In this document: positions 1 through 17,700 of the stretch, in pieces
Layout of the letters: each line of letters opens with the position of its first letter
How positions within the stretch are numbered: position 1 is the first letter of the stretch
Assembly: GCF_027942865.1 (NCBI RefSeq)
Contig: NC_134526.1
Location: 10,820,284-10,884,283 of the forward strand
DNA from: Odontesthes bonariensis
Lineage: Eukaryota > Chordata > Actinopteri > Atheriniformes > Atherinopsidae
Direction of reading: 5' to 3'
DNA: 64,000 nucleotides
Translations under genes and position numbers: made by a program
Notes under the pieces: generated by a model
What the model saw: the letters and a program-made list of their open reading frames with translations, nothing else
What the model was told of the DNA's origin: nothing
Database searches by the model: none

Positions 1-1858
1 GTACGTGTGGTCCAGGCAGATATTACTATGTAGCTGTTCCACTGAGAGGCACCTCAGACCACTGGGGAAATACAGTGTGATTATCATACAGTATGTAAGA
101 CCCAGGCACCAGCTGTCCACTGAGATGGATAAAAAGATAGAAAGTGCAGCAAACCACCTGAGGCACAGCAGTCATGGAGCTGACAACTACACTATATCTA
201 TATTTATATATATCTCAAAAGCTTAGTTTTTTTCCACATGTTTTGACACTTTAAGTCGCTGATGTTCTTATCCTGTAAAATGCATTTTAGAGAGATAATC
301 TGTTTGGAGCAGGACGGCAATAATTTAAAAGATTTCAACACTGTAAATTGGCTTTGAAAAGTTTAACACAAGCACATCTTCCAATTGCAAGGCCCTACTG
401 ATAACAAGGAATATCCCTCCAGCTTACTAGAAACATACAATATCACACAACAGGCCACTTACCTTGCGTTGCGTTTGAAGCTGTCACTTTGCACAAGGAT
501 GAATCTGAATATTGGGAAAAGAGCATATGCAAATACAAGCAAGTCCCTCCATGAGTGTTGCTTGACACTCAACTTGATTAGACCGCCTCATCCGAGTGGT
601 TGCGTTGGGTATAATTCGCAGAGTGCACCAAATATCAGTTCAGGGGCGGGTGCTAAAGTTCTCCATTGATCATTCACTCTATTCACTCATAATGGCTCTA
701 GTATTAAAGCACAGAGAGGACATTGGAAGAAGGTATTGAAAGTTAACTAGATTTTTTCAATTACAAATTAGTGCTGGTAGTTTTTACTTACTAGCTGCTT
801 CTTTTCAAACAGAAATATTGTAGCTTACATTTTCACTCCACTAAATTGGTACAAGACAGTTGACTTTTCCGACTTTTCATCATTGTTACTATTATTAAAC
901 TTAAGCCTCTGCAAGCTTTTTCATCAGAAACATATGAAAGATTATACCATGTTAAAGATTAAACCAGTAGTTCAAACGGATTAACTCCATGTTTTTTTTT
1001 TTACGTTATTCTATGCTTTTATTTCTTTTTCTAATGCTTGAGGCCCAAAAACAACCTTTTTTTCTTTTTCTTTGTCTTTTCCACATTATTGAAACTCCTC
1101 GGACAGTTTGCAAGCCTTTGAAGGGAAGCAAGGCTGGGTATCACTGGACTCTGAGTGCATTTTGTTGGTAATTCCTATCAACTCTCATCAACATAAAATG
1201 ATCAATCAAACTCATTTTATGGAAGGATCTCAAATTTGATAATCTCATGAGCTGCGGCACTATTATCATTCACATGTTGAAACCTTAAAGATAGAGAGAA
1301 ATTAAGGTATGGAATTTATAAACATGCGGTCAAACATTTCGCAGTCTATTGATTTTGAAAGTGTCTAACTTGTTCTTGATGACAAAGACTCATCTGTGTG
1401 AGGCTGGAGCGTTCTTGGCCTCAGCGTTGATCCATTGCTGATGAAGTAGACGAATCCTGTGTTTCCATGGCAATGTGAAAGGCTAGAAATGACCAGTTTT
1501 TAGAGAGGTGTAGTCGGTGGAGAACTGTTTACTTTGGCGTGTGTGTGGGTTGGACGGTCTGGATTCAAAATACCAGCTGAGCCTAAAGTACACTGCTGTG
1601 CACCTTCTGTGACTTCTGTGCTAGTAAATCAGAAAATTATGTGTAACGTGGAACAATGGCCTACTTTTCAACCAACCTATTTCCATTTATGAATAATTAG
1701 CTTGACTAAAGGCTAAAAGACTAAAAATGCAAAGACTTAATTCTTTGTAGTAGCGTTTTAAGAATTTTGCACAGCGCATGTGAATATTATCTCCACATTA
1801 ACCATGTGTCAATATCTCAGTGGATCTAATAAATGTCACCATGTCAGGCAGTAATTTA
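1..1858. other. Gene-free spacer
   Basis: I see no gene here. Reading frames on both strands are under 100 codons, lack flanking splice signals and resemble no protein I know. The base composition is AT-rich with short T runs, for example near 990-1060. This is presumably sequence beyond the 3' end of the arf gene. No wnt3 exon is recognisable, although wnt3 lies close to wnt9b in mammals. Confidence 0.6.
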
Positions 1859-3043
1859 CAATCCCAATTCCAAAAAGTTGGAACAGGGTTTAAAATGTAA
1901 ATGACAAAACATAATGCAGTGACATGCACATTTCAGAAGTTCATTTATTATTCACAACAAAAACATTCAATATTATCAAATGTTGGAAGAGAAACAATTT
2001 AGTATTGTAGACAAAACTGTGTCTACAGACTGAGGACGATGTTCCCCCAAATAAAAGGAAGAACGTTTGGAATATTCCATCATATACAATACATTACATC
2101 ATCTAAAGACTCAGAGAATCTGGAGACATTTCTGTGCACGAGATGTGACCAAGAATCGATATCAGATGTCCGTGATATTTGGGCCCTCAGGCAGGAAATC
2201 ATGGAAATCATTACCTGGACTCAGGAACACTTACAATGAAATCATTGTCTGTGAACACAGTTCACAATGCCAGCCACAAATGCAGGTTAAATCTCTGCCG
2301 TGTAAAGAAGAAGCCATATGTGAACATGATCCAGAAACACTTCTCTCTATTCTCTGGGTCAAAGCTCATTTTAAGTCAGACTGAGGCAGAGTGGGAAACT
2401 GTTCTGTGATCAGAAGAATTGAAATTTGAAATTCTTTTGGGAAATCAAGGATCCCACATCCTCTGAACTAAAGAGGAGAGGGACCATCTGGCTTGTTATC
2501 AGTGCTCAGTTCAAAACCATGCATCTTTGATGGTATGGTGGGGCATTAGTGCCTATGGAAGTAGCAACTTGCACATCTGGAAATTCTCCAGCAGTGCTGA
2601 AAAGTATTTGCAGTTTATAGAGCAACATGTGCTCCCATCCAGGGGACACTTTTTTTCATTCAAGGTCTCACATATTTCAGCAAGACAATACTGAACCACA
2701 TACTGCATCTTTTACAACTTTCACCACTGTAAACTGTGACAAAGAAGACCCAGAAATACTATATCCAACAGGAATGGGACAACATTCCTCTCGTAAGGGT
2801 TCCAGAAACTGTCCTCAGTTCCCAGATGTTTACAGGTTGTTGTGAAAAGAAGAGGGGATGCTACACAGTGGTAAACTTGGCCCCCTCCTAACTTTTCTGA
2901 GATGTGTTGCTGTCTTCAGATTTAAGTCGTAAGTCTTCTGTTTTCAAAGTTTCCCTTTGAATAAGATATGGTTTTCATGTGAGAGCACTTCTTCTGTTTT
3001 TTTACACCTAACACAGGGTCCCAATTTGTGTGGAATTGGGGTT
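1859..3043 (+). mobile_element. Tc1/mariner-type DNA transposon, nearly full length, decayed
   Basis: The ends are imperfect inverted repeats about 22 bp long. The left end reads ATCCCAATTCC and the right end, reverse-complemented, reads ACCCCAATTCC. A TA dinucleotide, the Tc1 target site, flanks each side (1857-1858 and 3044-3045). Translated pieces in different frames between 2067 and 2845 resemble a Tc1-type transposase: a helix-turn-helix-like part, a block ending near 2405 where the catalytic region starts, and a later QQDNTEPHTA block at about 2680-2700. The frame is broken repeatedly, and the first catalytic block carries a stop where tryptophan is usual (TGA at about 2406-2408) and Glu in place of Asp. 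The copy is therefore inactive. Its family matches the remnants at about 21.7 and 60.3 kb. Confidence 0.82.
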
Positions 3044-3045
3044 TA

Positions 3046-6000
3046 ATGTTGCGATCATTTTACAAAGATACAGCTTTTGCTTTTGTGGAAATATTCAAAA
3101 CAAAATTTGCATTAAATGTGAAAACACACTGAGTTGAAAACAACACAAGGTGTGTGTTGTCCTTAACTGGACACACAGGTTTTTAAAGAATGAAAACAAA
3201 ATGTGTGCTTTTAGAGTGTGGAGTGGAGATAAAGATTGACATTTCATGTCAAAACATAAGTTGGCCACCTTTGAATAAATGTATTATTTTCCTGCCCTTT
3301 ACAATTGATTTTCTATGTCCCTTGACTGAGCCAAAGCAATGAAAAATAATGGGCAGCTTTCCCCATGGGACAGAGGTCACTGGTGGTGAAAGAGGTATAT
3401 CGATCCTTTATGTCAGTGAAAATACTATTAGAGTAATGTAAATGGCCTTGATTGCATGTAAAAGTCCTTCATTAAAATGAAGAAACGGCCCACTGTGCTG
3501 AAAACCCTGGGTCTGCAGAAAAATAACCGATGATGAGCGATTGCTTAGGTAGCTTTTAATTTTCACTTGACAACTCAGACAAAGTTTTATTACTTCATCA
3601 GTAGTTTTATCCAGCAGTTCCCAACTTTGATTAAAAAAAAAAAATGGTTTGATTTTTACATGCTTAAGAGTTTTTCATTTAAAGTCAGTCTCTAAGATAA
3701 CAATAGAATAAACATGGAGCACCATTAGAATGGCAATATGCATGTGAAGTATAATATCTATCGCTGTACTTAAGTATATTAGTTACTTTTTCCACCACAG
3801 GAGGTGAGAAAGATGTTAACAATGTGGCTCTAAGTGATTCTGAAAATGGGTGAAGGGTTAATGTGCTGTGAAACCAAAGAGTGTGATGTCACACTTCAAG
3901 GTGAGATTGAGTGAATCCACACAGAGCTCCTGCTAAAGGTCAAGTGCAGCGCGGTGTGAGAGTAAAGTGTGAGTGTACATACTTAATTCGAATAATTTCA
4001 GCTTTATTTGGTCATTGCAGCATTTGAAACAGTGGGGAGAGATTATGTCAGGAGAGATGGGAGAGATTGTAAATGTGCTACACCACATTGATTTAAATTC
4101 ATCAGCGTGAGAGAAGATAATTACCTCAGCACAGCCTCAATAAAGCAGGAAGTGTAACCATTAAAAAAACAGATTTATAGCAGATTAGGACATCAAGGAT
4201 CTTTTAATGCCAATATATAAAGGGCAGCCCCTGCTAATACAAGGTGAGAAATGATGACTGGTGAGGATGACATCACATGCTACCCTCTGCTCAATTAAAG
4301 AGCTTCAGTGAATAAAAAGTGTATCATCTCCATCCCATCTTGTGTGCTGAAAGCTAAAAGAAAACCTCTAACACTCTGGTCTCTTGCTCTCTTCTTAACA
4401 TCTCCTCTCAGTTGCTCACTATAAATACATAGGTGCTGTTTCCAAGGTAACAACTCTATAGAGAATTGGCCACCTGCATTTCAGATGGAGCGGAAAAGGA
4501 GGCTGTGCAGACTGTAGGACTGTGAGGAATTTTACTCTCCTCATCTCACCTTCACAATAAACATTGGTCTTCATTAACAGCCTGCGAGTTGGACTGCAAC
4601 AGCTGGGCTAGTCCTTAAAATACTGCCGTGCCATCAGGATGTTTTATACCCGATCCCTGCCTGCACACCGTCTCCAACCTGTTGGGGAATTTTTCATAAT
4701 AATTACATTAACGTTTTAATTATTTACCATTTTTATGGCGACATGATCTAACCTCTGTCCTCTAGAATGTGTCATACCGGTCTGGCATGTAGATGAACGT
4801 GTCAACACTTCTGCAGAATCTGATTATCTTCATTTGCAGGCACAACCATCACGCTAAATACAAGTTTATTTAGTGGCACGAGTGTGCCATCCGCTGGCGA
4901 CAATGAGGAACTGCAACATTGTGCGGAGTTTTAATGTAGGAAGCCGTTCCGTTTCAATCTCATATTATCAGACAAACAACTCGTTAAGAACATAACCATT
5001 ACAGTGAAGTGTTAATATCCGTACTGGTGCCAAATGCAAAAGTAAAACCAATAGACTTTTTGGTGAATGATGTCACTATAATTGATAAGCAACATGTAAT
5101 AACGAGTTATGGACTTCTTTCTAAGCCAGTTGATTGGCAGGTAACTGAGGATGATGTGACAGACAGGACTTCATATTTTACTGATCAAGAAAACAAGCTC
5201 TAAAGAGTATCTGACAACTCCCTGATCACATCATTTTCTATTATAGTTGTAATAATAACCCAAGTTATAGTATGCCAGCATAGTGTGACATTTAAACTAA
5301 TTCACATTGCTCTGAGCTACATTTCAAACTCGATTCAAATGTGACATTTCCAGACGGAACTATGGAGGAGTTTCATTGCTCGGAGTCATCACAGGGATGA
5401 ACACGCTTCTCTAGACATACATCTCTAAATTATTGCTATGAAGTAGCCATTAGGAAGAGTTTATAATAGAGATTCTCTTTAATATAGTGCATTTATCAGA
5501 TGTTACAGGATGAGTTTAAAAAGGCGTAAAAGAAATACATATGAACACAGCATGTCATTTGTACAGAAATGGTTTTTGCAAATTAAAGCTTCACATCTGA
5601 ACAAAGGGTGGGAGATGTCATGTTAAAACACATTTTTCTTACAGGTTTTTCTTCTTTTTTTTTTTTTTCTTGCCATTTACCAGATTACATCTCTACTATT
5701 TAAATTAGACACTGTAACACAAGGATTGGTCATTCCATTACAACTTTCAAAGAAACATCTAAAAATCCAGTTGTAGAAAAAACAAAAAGGGAACACGAAG
5801 CTCCCTGTTGAGGTCAGTTTAAGTCATCCTCACTCACTCAGGGCTGTAGACTGTTCAATACTGGTTTCCCCCCCCCCAAATCGCAGAGGTCTTTGGGTGT
5901 GAGGGGAAAACTAATCTGGTTAAACTGAAGCAACACTTTAACTTGCACATTTCAACTGTCTGCTGGTGTAGAGCAATGAGGAGAGTTGCCGTGTGTGGGT

Positions 6001-6650
6001 TCACTGCAACGGCTGAGCGATAAATAGTCGTCTTCACACAAGCCCGTGTGGTGCAAGCTGATGGAGTTGTGAAACCGGCATAATTTGATGTAAATAACAA
6101 ACAGGGGAAGTGCCCTGGGCAGAAGCAATAAAGCCTGAAGCACTGAGTAAGCGTTTATAGGGCTGACTACATACTTCCGATTCAAAAAGTACCATCTATT
6201 ACAGCTCCGACATTGCGGTCAGGAGCGTGCAGGTCTCCTATGAGGAAACAAAAGTGGGCAACCTCACGCTCTGCAGACAAATCCAAAATTGAACTGAACA
6301 CAATGAGCCCTTTCTGAGGCAAACCAATTGGTCCCAAAAAAAAAACATTTTACTCCAAAAAAAAAAAAAAAAAATAGGACAACACCTGGCAGCTCACACT
6401 TAAGTGAACGAGGTCATACACAGATCAATAGTAACATTCAAATAAAATAAAAAGATAATAAAAAAATTAAAAAACAGACCCTAACCAAGAAAATACTCAC
6501 AAGAGATCAACAAGTAAATAAAGAGCCAGAGTGGGAGCAACTCCTACCAAAACAAGAAAGGCCTCGTCATTGCAATGGACTGGGTGTAGCTGAAACCCAC
6601 ACAGGCCCAGAGGACACACACAACCACGTACCATGCAGTGGTTCCACTCC
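3046..6650. other. Gene-free spacer
   Basis: No coding gene is seen. The interval holds A and T homopolymer runs (about 3632-3644, 5652-5668, 6338-6374). The part near 6 kb is probably downstream of, or in the distal 3' UTR of, the minus-strand arf gene. The block at about 4000-4260 is less simple in composition and could be conserved non-coding DNA, but that cannot be judged from one sequence. Confidence 0.5.
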
Positions 6651-6678
6651 TCCACATATGTAAACATGCGCTGCAACA

Positions 6679-6684
6679 TTTATT
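6679..6684 (-). terminator. Candidate arf polyadenylation signal
   Basis: TTTATT on the plus strand is AATAAA on the arf strand. It is the first canonical signal after the arf stop codon and would give a 3' UTR of about 0.75 kb. Another AATAAA lies much further on, at about 4864-4869. Vertebrate Arf genes often have long 3' UTRs, so more than one site may be used. No transcript end can be seen directly. Confidence 0.4.
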
Positions 6685-7436
6685 GCCTTTTTCAGATCCA
6701 GTCCCTGTGGATCTTTTAATCATTTACATGGTTAAAAAAAAAAAATAAGAATAAGACTAAATGGAAAAATACCAGACTTAAAGCTATATGTGATATTTTT
6801 CAGAGGCGGGGCTGAACAGATGTGGAGAAATCTTCACAGAAACCGGTGGCAAATAAGAGTTACATTCTGCACATTAAAGACCTGCAGTTTGTCAAATGAA
6901 AGATTCGGAGAAAATTTGCTTTTTTTTTTTAGCTCCATCTTTTAGATCTTCAAAAGATACCAAAACTTAAAGGAATTCTTGGAGAATGTCAAAATGTTAC
7001 GCTGGGTGAATAAACAGATATCAAAAGGCCTTAATGACAAATGTTAAAACTGAACTGTTATTTGGTTTGTCTCTTAAACATTCTTTTCAGACAACACAGA
7101 GCACTCGACGTCTTGTGCTGCTTTTTGCTTGGTGGAAACCAGCGCCTTTGGATGGGATGACACTGGAGGAATGAGGTGACTGAGAGCAAACTGTGTTCAA
7201 GGCACAGCAGGGCTGCTCCCACTTAGCTCACACGTACAAGCAAACGCTCATTCGATCATTCAAAAATACTTATCCAAACACACACGTACAGTACATGGAT
7301 GCAGGGGAGCACTGGCCAAAGTCCAACAATTCAGAGGAAACAGAGAAAAGGAGAAGAGAGAGTGAGACCAGGACCAGTGCAGCCTCCCAAAAAACGCTGC
7401 AGACAGAGCTGACAGACAGAGAGGAGGACAAATGGA

Positions 7437-12600
<5,164 letters not shown>

Positions 12601-12760
12601 CTTTGCTGACGTTTCTCGATCCTTCTTCGCTGGTCCTGTTCAACAATAAAATGGCGTTTTCCGGCCTCTTCTTCTTCGTCATCCTCCTCCTCCGCTTCAC
12701 GTCTTCTTCTTCGAAAATATAAGGTTGATTGCACATATTGAAATCACTCATTAGCGCCAC
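12601..12760 (-). promoter_or_regulatory. arf first (non-coding) exon and promoter
   Basis: On the minus strand a purine-rich leader ends in a good donor at 12601/12600. Near the likely start lie an ETS-type core (TTCCGG, about 12658-12663) and an AAAATGGCG element (12648-12656) resembling a YY1 site, both typical of housekeeping TATA-less promoters. A TGACGT-type half site is at about 12607-12612. No TATA box is evident. The exact start site is not visible. Confidence 0.5.
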
Positions 12761-13104
12761 TAAGTAGTTTGGAGTGTGAATAAATAATCATGATCTTGAA
12801 AGAATGCGGTTGATATAAATTTAATCTGTAAATCTATTCTTAAATAATGAAAATAAATGAATAATATTCACATCTTGACCTCTGAAGAACTCTAACACAG
12901 GTAGTTGAATCCATTGCTCTCACCCCAGAGTCATGGTATGTAGGTTTCCATTTTGATAAATTGCTCAGAGCTTCTTATTCCCTGCAGATAACAGACACCC
13001 TAACAACAAATTATGCAAAAAGTACATTATGGCCATTTTGTACTTGCCTTTAGTATTTTTGCACCAACACTGGGATTGGCATATTTCAGCACGGTGTGCA
13101 CTGT

Positions 13105-13500
13105 GTCCTTGAAAAATCTGAGAAATGGGACAAGTAAAGGACAGAAGAAGAAGCGACAGTCTTAAATAAAACTATTTACAGCTGATGAACAGAATCTTAA
13201 AGCAATGTCTCTAAACAATTAGGAAGAAGCCCAGCAAAGACCTGACACAGGACCCGAGAGCTGCATCCGGCCCTCCAGTTGATCCATCTACTGTTCACTT
13301 AAGCCTCATCAGAAATGGTCTCAAGGTGGCTGTCAAGAAAACATTCTTAAGGAAGGGAAACAGGGAGAAAAGGCAGGGGTATGCCAAATTACACAAGAAC
13401 TGGACTGAAAATCAGTGACAACAGGTCTTATGGAGTGATGGATCCTCAACAATACTGAAGCGGGATCATCTTGACAGAGCGAAAGAAGGAGAACTGAAGA
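13105..13500 (+). mobile_element. Second Tc1-type element, internally deleted fragment
   Basis: The sequence reads like the N-terminal half of a different Tc1-like transposase: a first helix-turn-helix region, then a stretch translating around NREKR and a Tyr-Ala-Lys-Leu-His-Lys-Asn-Trp-Thr block, ending at a Trp-Ser-Asp catalytic motif near 13432-13442. It then jumps straight into what looks like the C-terminal part (about 13455-13480, reading like DHLDRA). The central portion is missing, and stops and shifts interrupt the rest. It sits between the divergent arf and wnt9b promoters. Recognition is from remembered fish Tc1 families, without a search. Confidence 0.65.
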
Positions 13501-14762
13501 CTACTTATTAGAAGACGTCTTATTCACAATATTATTTTAATTTATGTTTGTACATGTTTCAATAAATCACTGCGCTTATTTCCCATTTATGGAAAGAATT
13601 AGCTCAAGACTTCCACACAGTCCTGTATCTCTTGTCATCATTGTAAACAGCAATGAAGAAAAACGCACCCTGCCACCAGAGAACAAACTTTACTGTGGTT
13701 TAGACAGCACATGGCATAGAAAACATTGTAGAACATAGTATTCCTTTCCGTTAGTGCAAATAAAAGTCAGGAAAAAACATTATTTCCATCGTTTTAGTTC
13801 TGCTGTGAAAGACCTTTGATTTTACATGCGCAGTTATTAAGCCATACTCCCGTGTCACCTTATTCCATTAACTAGCTGCTGAAGCACTATTCTATATTTA
13901 GAGCAAATACAAACATTTGATTATACTGTCCAATGACACATTATTCAACTCGTGGCTTTGTTCCCGGATTTTGTTCCCCACTAGATGGGGCTACATCCAT
14001 TAGAGGAAGAAGATGGAGTCTGATGGGAAGCAATAAGCGTGCTTTAATTTATTTTAATCACTGTTTGCTGTTCTGTTATATGTTTACAGGGTTGGATGAA
14101 TCCTCTTTATTACGTTGTTCGCATGTAAGTTCGTACAGTTTTGAAATGTAATAGCTTGTAGGATTAAACACGATAAGTTTTGTTTTGGCTTCACCGTTAG
14201 AGGATGTTTCCCGTCTTTAAATTTGGCGCTTCAGAATGAGAAGTCAGGAAACGCCATGCCATCTAAACTAAGACAAATTTCTGGGGGGGGAAAAAATGAT
14301 TCTGATAATTCCATGTACAGTGACAGTGTTTGGAGTTAGGAGATGGAGACCATAAGAAAAGTGTTCATTCTGAGTGCCAAGTGTCTTTGTAAAAATGTTT
14401 GAGGTTGTTTCCCTTTGCGCATCACAATTAATAGAGGCGTGAATGTGATTGCACCACTCAGTGCGTTCAAGGTTCTTGTATCACAGCAATAAGCCGCAGT
14501 GCTTGTGCATCTATTTACACCTGGGTGGCGTTGCAGTGGGAGGGAACATACAGTAATAATACTGACAGAATCCAATGAGGGTGCGGCAGGATGATGCTTC
14601 CTTCTCCAAAAAGCCCTGCCTCCCAGCGGACCACAGGGCCATACGCACGGGGATGAAAGTCTGTGTGCATGTGGGGTCCCTTAAAGAGAAGCGCCGACCA
14701 GACGGCAGAGACTTTCTCCACAGAAGAATCAGCGAAATGAGGAACAGCGCCAACCCGGCACC
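13501..14762. other. wnt9b upstream region
   Basis: This interval holds the wnt9b 5' UTR and promoter, but no clear TATA box or initiator can be assigned. The only overlapping reading frames are short. A G run at 14282-14290 and AT-rich DNA flank it. The immediate leader before the ATG is GC-richer (about 14560-14762), consistent with transcribed 5' UTR. The GTTAGC-type motifs found at the other three promoters are absent here. Confidence 0.45.
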
Positions 14763-17700
14763 ATGCGCTCCAGGTTCCCAAGGACCGCCTGCCTATTGCG
14801 ACTCATTGCTCTCTGCATCCTTCTCTCACACACTGCAGCTTATTTCGGGTCAGAAGCAAATTTATTCATTTTTTCATCCCATTTGATGATTGACTTTGCA
14901 GTTTTTAACCTGAGAAGATTGCTTTGGGGGAAAAAAATACTCATGCGTATTTGTGCGCAAACTCTTGAATTATATCATTGGTGTCATGGAGAAAAAACAA
15001 CCAAATTTTAAACTTTTGTTGCAAGTAAAAATGTCGCACTATTTGGAATTTGCAGTTTTATCAAATTAACTTGAATTACCAAAACATTTGGTAATTCGTA
15101 AAATCTTTTTACGCATTTTCAAAATTTCACCATTACAGTTTCTGCTCATGAACATTTTTCAGGAAAGTTGAAACAATGCTCTTTTTTGTTTGTTTTTAAG
15201 TTACTTACATAAAAAGTACACATTTTCCATAGTTAGATATTTTAAAGGATAAATTAATGCTGGTGGTGGGAGAATAATACTAGAAAGAGTTTCAGTTTTG
15301 TGGCAAGTAATTTGTTTTCTCAAGATTTGATCCTTAATGTGTGTTTTTCCTTCCCATTCGAAGGCTGACAGGTCGTGAGCCCTTGGTGTTTTTACCGGGT
15401 CCATATTCCAATGACGCCCCAACAGGAAAGACCCATCTGAAGCAGTGTGAACAGATGACTCTGACCAGGCGGCAGAAGAGACTGTGCCGCAGGGAGCCCG
15501 GTTTGGCCGAGACGCTCCGGGAGTCGGTGCGCCTCAGCCTGCTGGAGTGCCGGTATCAGTTTAGGAACGAACGCTGGAACTGCAGTTTGGACGGCCGGGG
15601 AAGCCTCCTCAAAAGAGGTTAGCCATCGTTTCAGTCTTTAATTTTAATCCACGGCGGTTTCACTGACGTTGACCGCAGTGAAATTATTCTTGCTGGAGGG
15701 CGCTGGGTTCGGTCGGTCACAATAAATCTAATCTCCATGTGTTTCTACTTACCTCAAGTGTGACCTGTTATAGTTTTTTTTCTTATCAGGTAAGCAGATA
15801 AAACTTATTTCGTTTTCAGATATATTTATAAAGACATCCATCATGCCAAAATGAAGTGTGTGTCAGAAGGCCGTACACTTTGTAGCTAAACCACACGAAG
15901 TTAGTGACAACAATAGTTAATCCACCAAAACAAAGAGGAATCTAGAAATATCAGTGTTAAAAAAAACAAGGATGAGCAATATGTGTATCACCAGCTGAAC
16001 AATTACATAAGAGGAGATTCAAGGCTGCTTGTTTTCTAACTTTAATCAAGTTAAATTGTTTTTTGTTTACCATTTCATAACTTTTCATGCCATCCACATG
16101 TAAAGCTTCTTGAAGGGAAGGTTCCCTAGCTATCTTTTACATATGAATTCCTGTGAACTCCAGTGCATATGTTGCTAAAAAACTACTGTATCCAATATAT
16201 ATATTAATGTATATAGATATATACTGTATATATGTGATGTTTTTTTTGTCCAATTTATATTTTGGACAAAAAACATTTTTGCCTCTTTTAGTTGTTGGCT
16301 CCTTATTGAAGGAAAGACTTTACTATCATAATGATATTGCAACAAAGAAATAAGTTTAAACTAATACAGCAAAGTATTTTGCATTGGATCCCATTTCTAT
16401 TTAATTTAACTTGTGGGTCTTTTTATTTTGAAGACGAGAGACAAACCCACTGCATCACTCCCAGGCACCTCGAGCAGCTGTTAAAACCAACTGATTTGTG
16501 AAAACAACACACTCCTCCTAATCCGTAGACTTTAAACGTTGCCTTGAAAAGTATCCTTCCCACGGGGTTGATAGACAATTGATTAGCTACACTTGAATCT
16601 CCATATTGGATATAATTCAAAACCCTGGCAAGTCTGCTGGGCACACAAAATGCTGTAGGATCTTCCAGGATTTATGCATATGGATATCAGTGTGTGGGAG
16701 AACATGAACAGGTCAGCAGAGACGTAATGAGGGAGTAGAAAGCCAAGAAATGCGGTGCGGTGGAGAACGTTCAAGCCCTGTGGTTATTTTTATCTCGGGA
16801 AAGTGCCCATTCCCAGAGGAAAAGGGTGGCGTGATTACGCACTTTGATCTGGGAAAATCCTTCCTAGACAAAATAATAATTAATTGGATCAAAATATACC
16901 CTGGTGATGACTCTGGGCAAAGCAAATAACAGTGCACAACCACAAGGAAAAGGTCAGAAGAGGAGTTACGACACAAGAAAACTCGTAGAATCGCTGAGGT
17001 TGTTGTGAGCCATGACAACGTAGTGTGCCATTTGTAAACATTTTATCCCAAAGCTTAATCACTGGCACAAAAAGACATCGTTCATTATTGCATATAAGGA
17101 ATCACACAGTTTACACTAAGATCCAGAAAACTGACCAGTTCTATCTTGGATTAAAAATGTTTTTTTTTCATTTATTTATTTTTTGTTACACAAAATGATT
17201 TGTCCTCCTCTCGTGTCTTTTCCTTCCATCCCAGCATTCAAGGAGACCGCCTTCCTGCTGGCGGTGTCCTCTGCAGCATTGACCCATGCGCTCGCCAAAG
17301 CGTGCAGCTCAGGGCGAATGGAGAGGTGCACGTGCGACGATTCCCCTGGCATCCAGCACCGAGAAGCGTGGCAGTGGGGTGTCTGCGGCGACAACCTGAA
17401 ATACAGCACCAAGTTTCTCAAGAAATTCCTCGGCCAAAAGCTTGTCAGCAAGGACCTGAGGGCTCAAATCGATGCACACAACATTAACGTTGGAATTCGG
17501 GTGAGTTCAGAGATGTTACATTAAATCGACTTCAACAAAAACAGCATACCTCTCCCAATCCTTTATGATGAAGTTGCTCCCCAAGGCAACAAAAACACCT
17601 TTACCTAAGCCATAATTTGCTCAATTAGCCGGGCTGCAATTTTCCCAGCAGCTACACTTCTGACACACTCCAGTTCACCAAAGAATACAAATGCAGAATA

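Noticed and set aside
1..230. Possible exon at the window edge (starting GTACGT)
   Set aside because: The short frame resembles no known gene, and the donor-like start cannot be judged without the neighbouring sequence.
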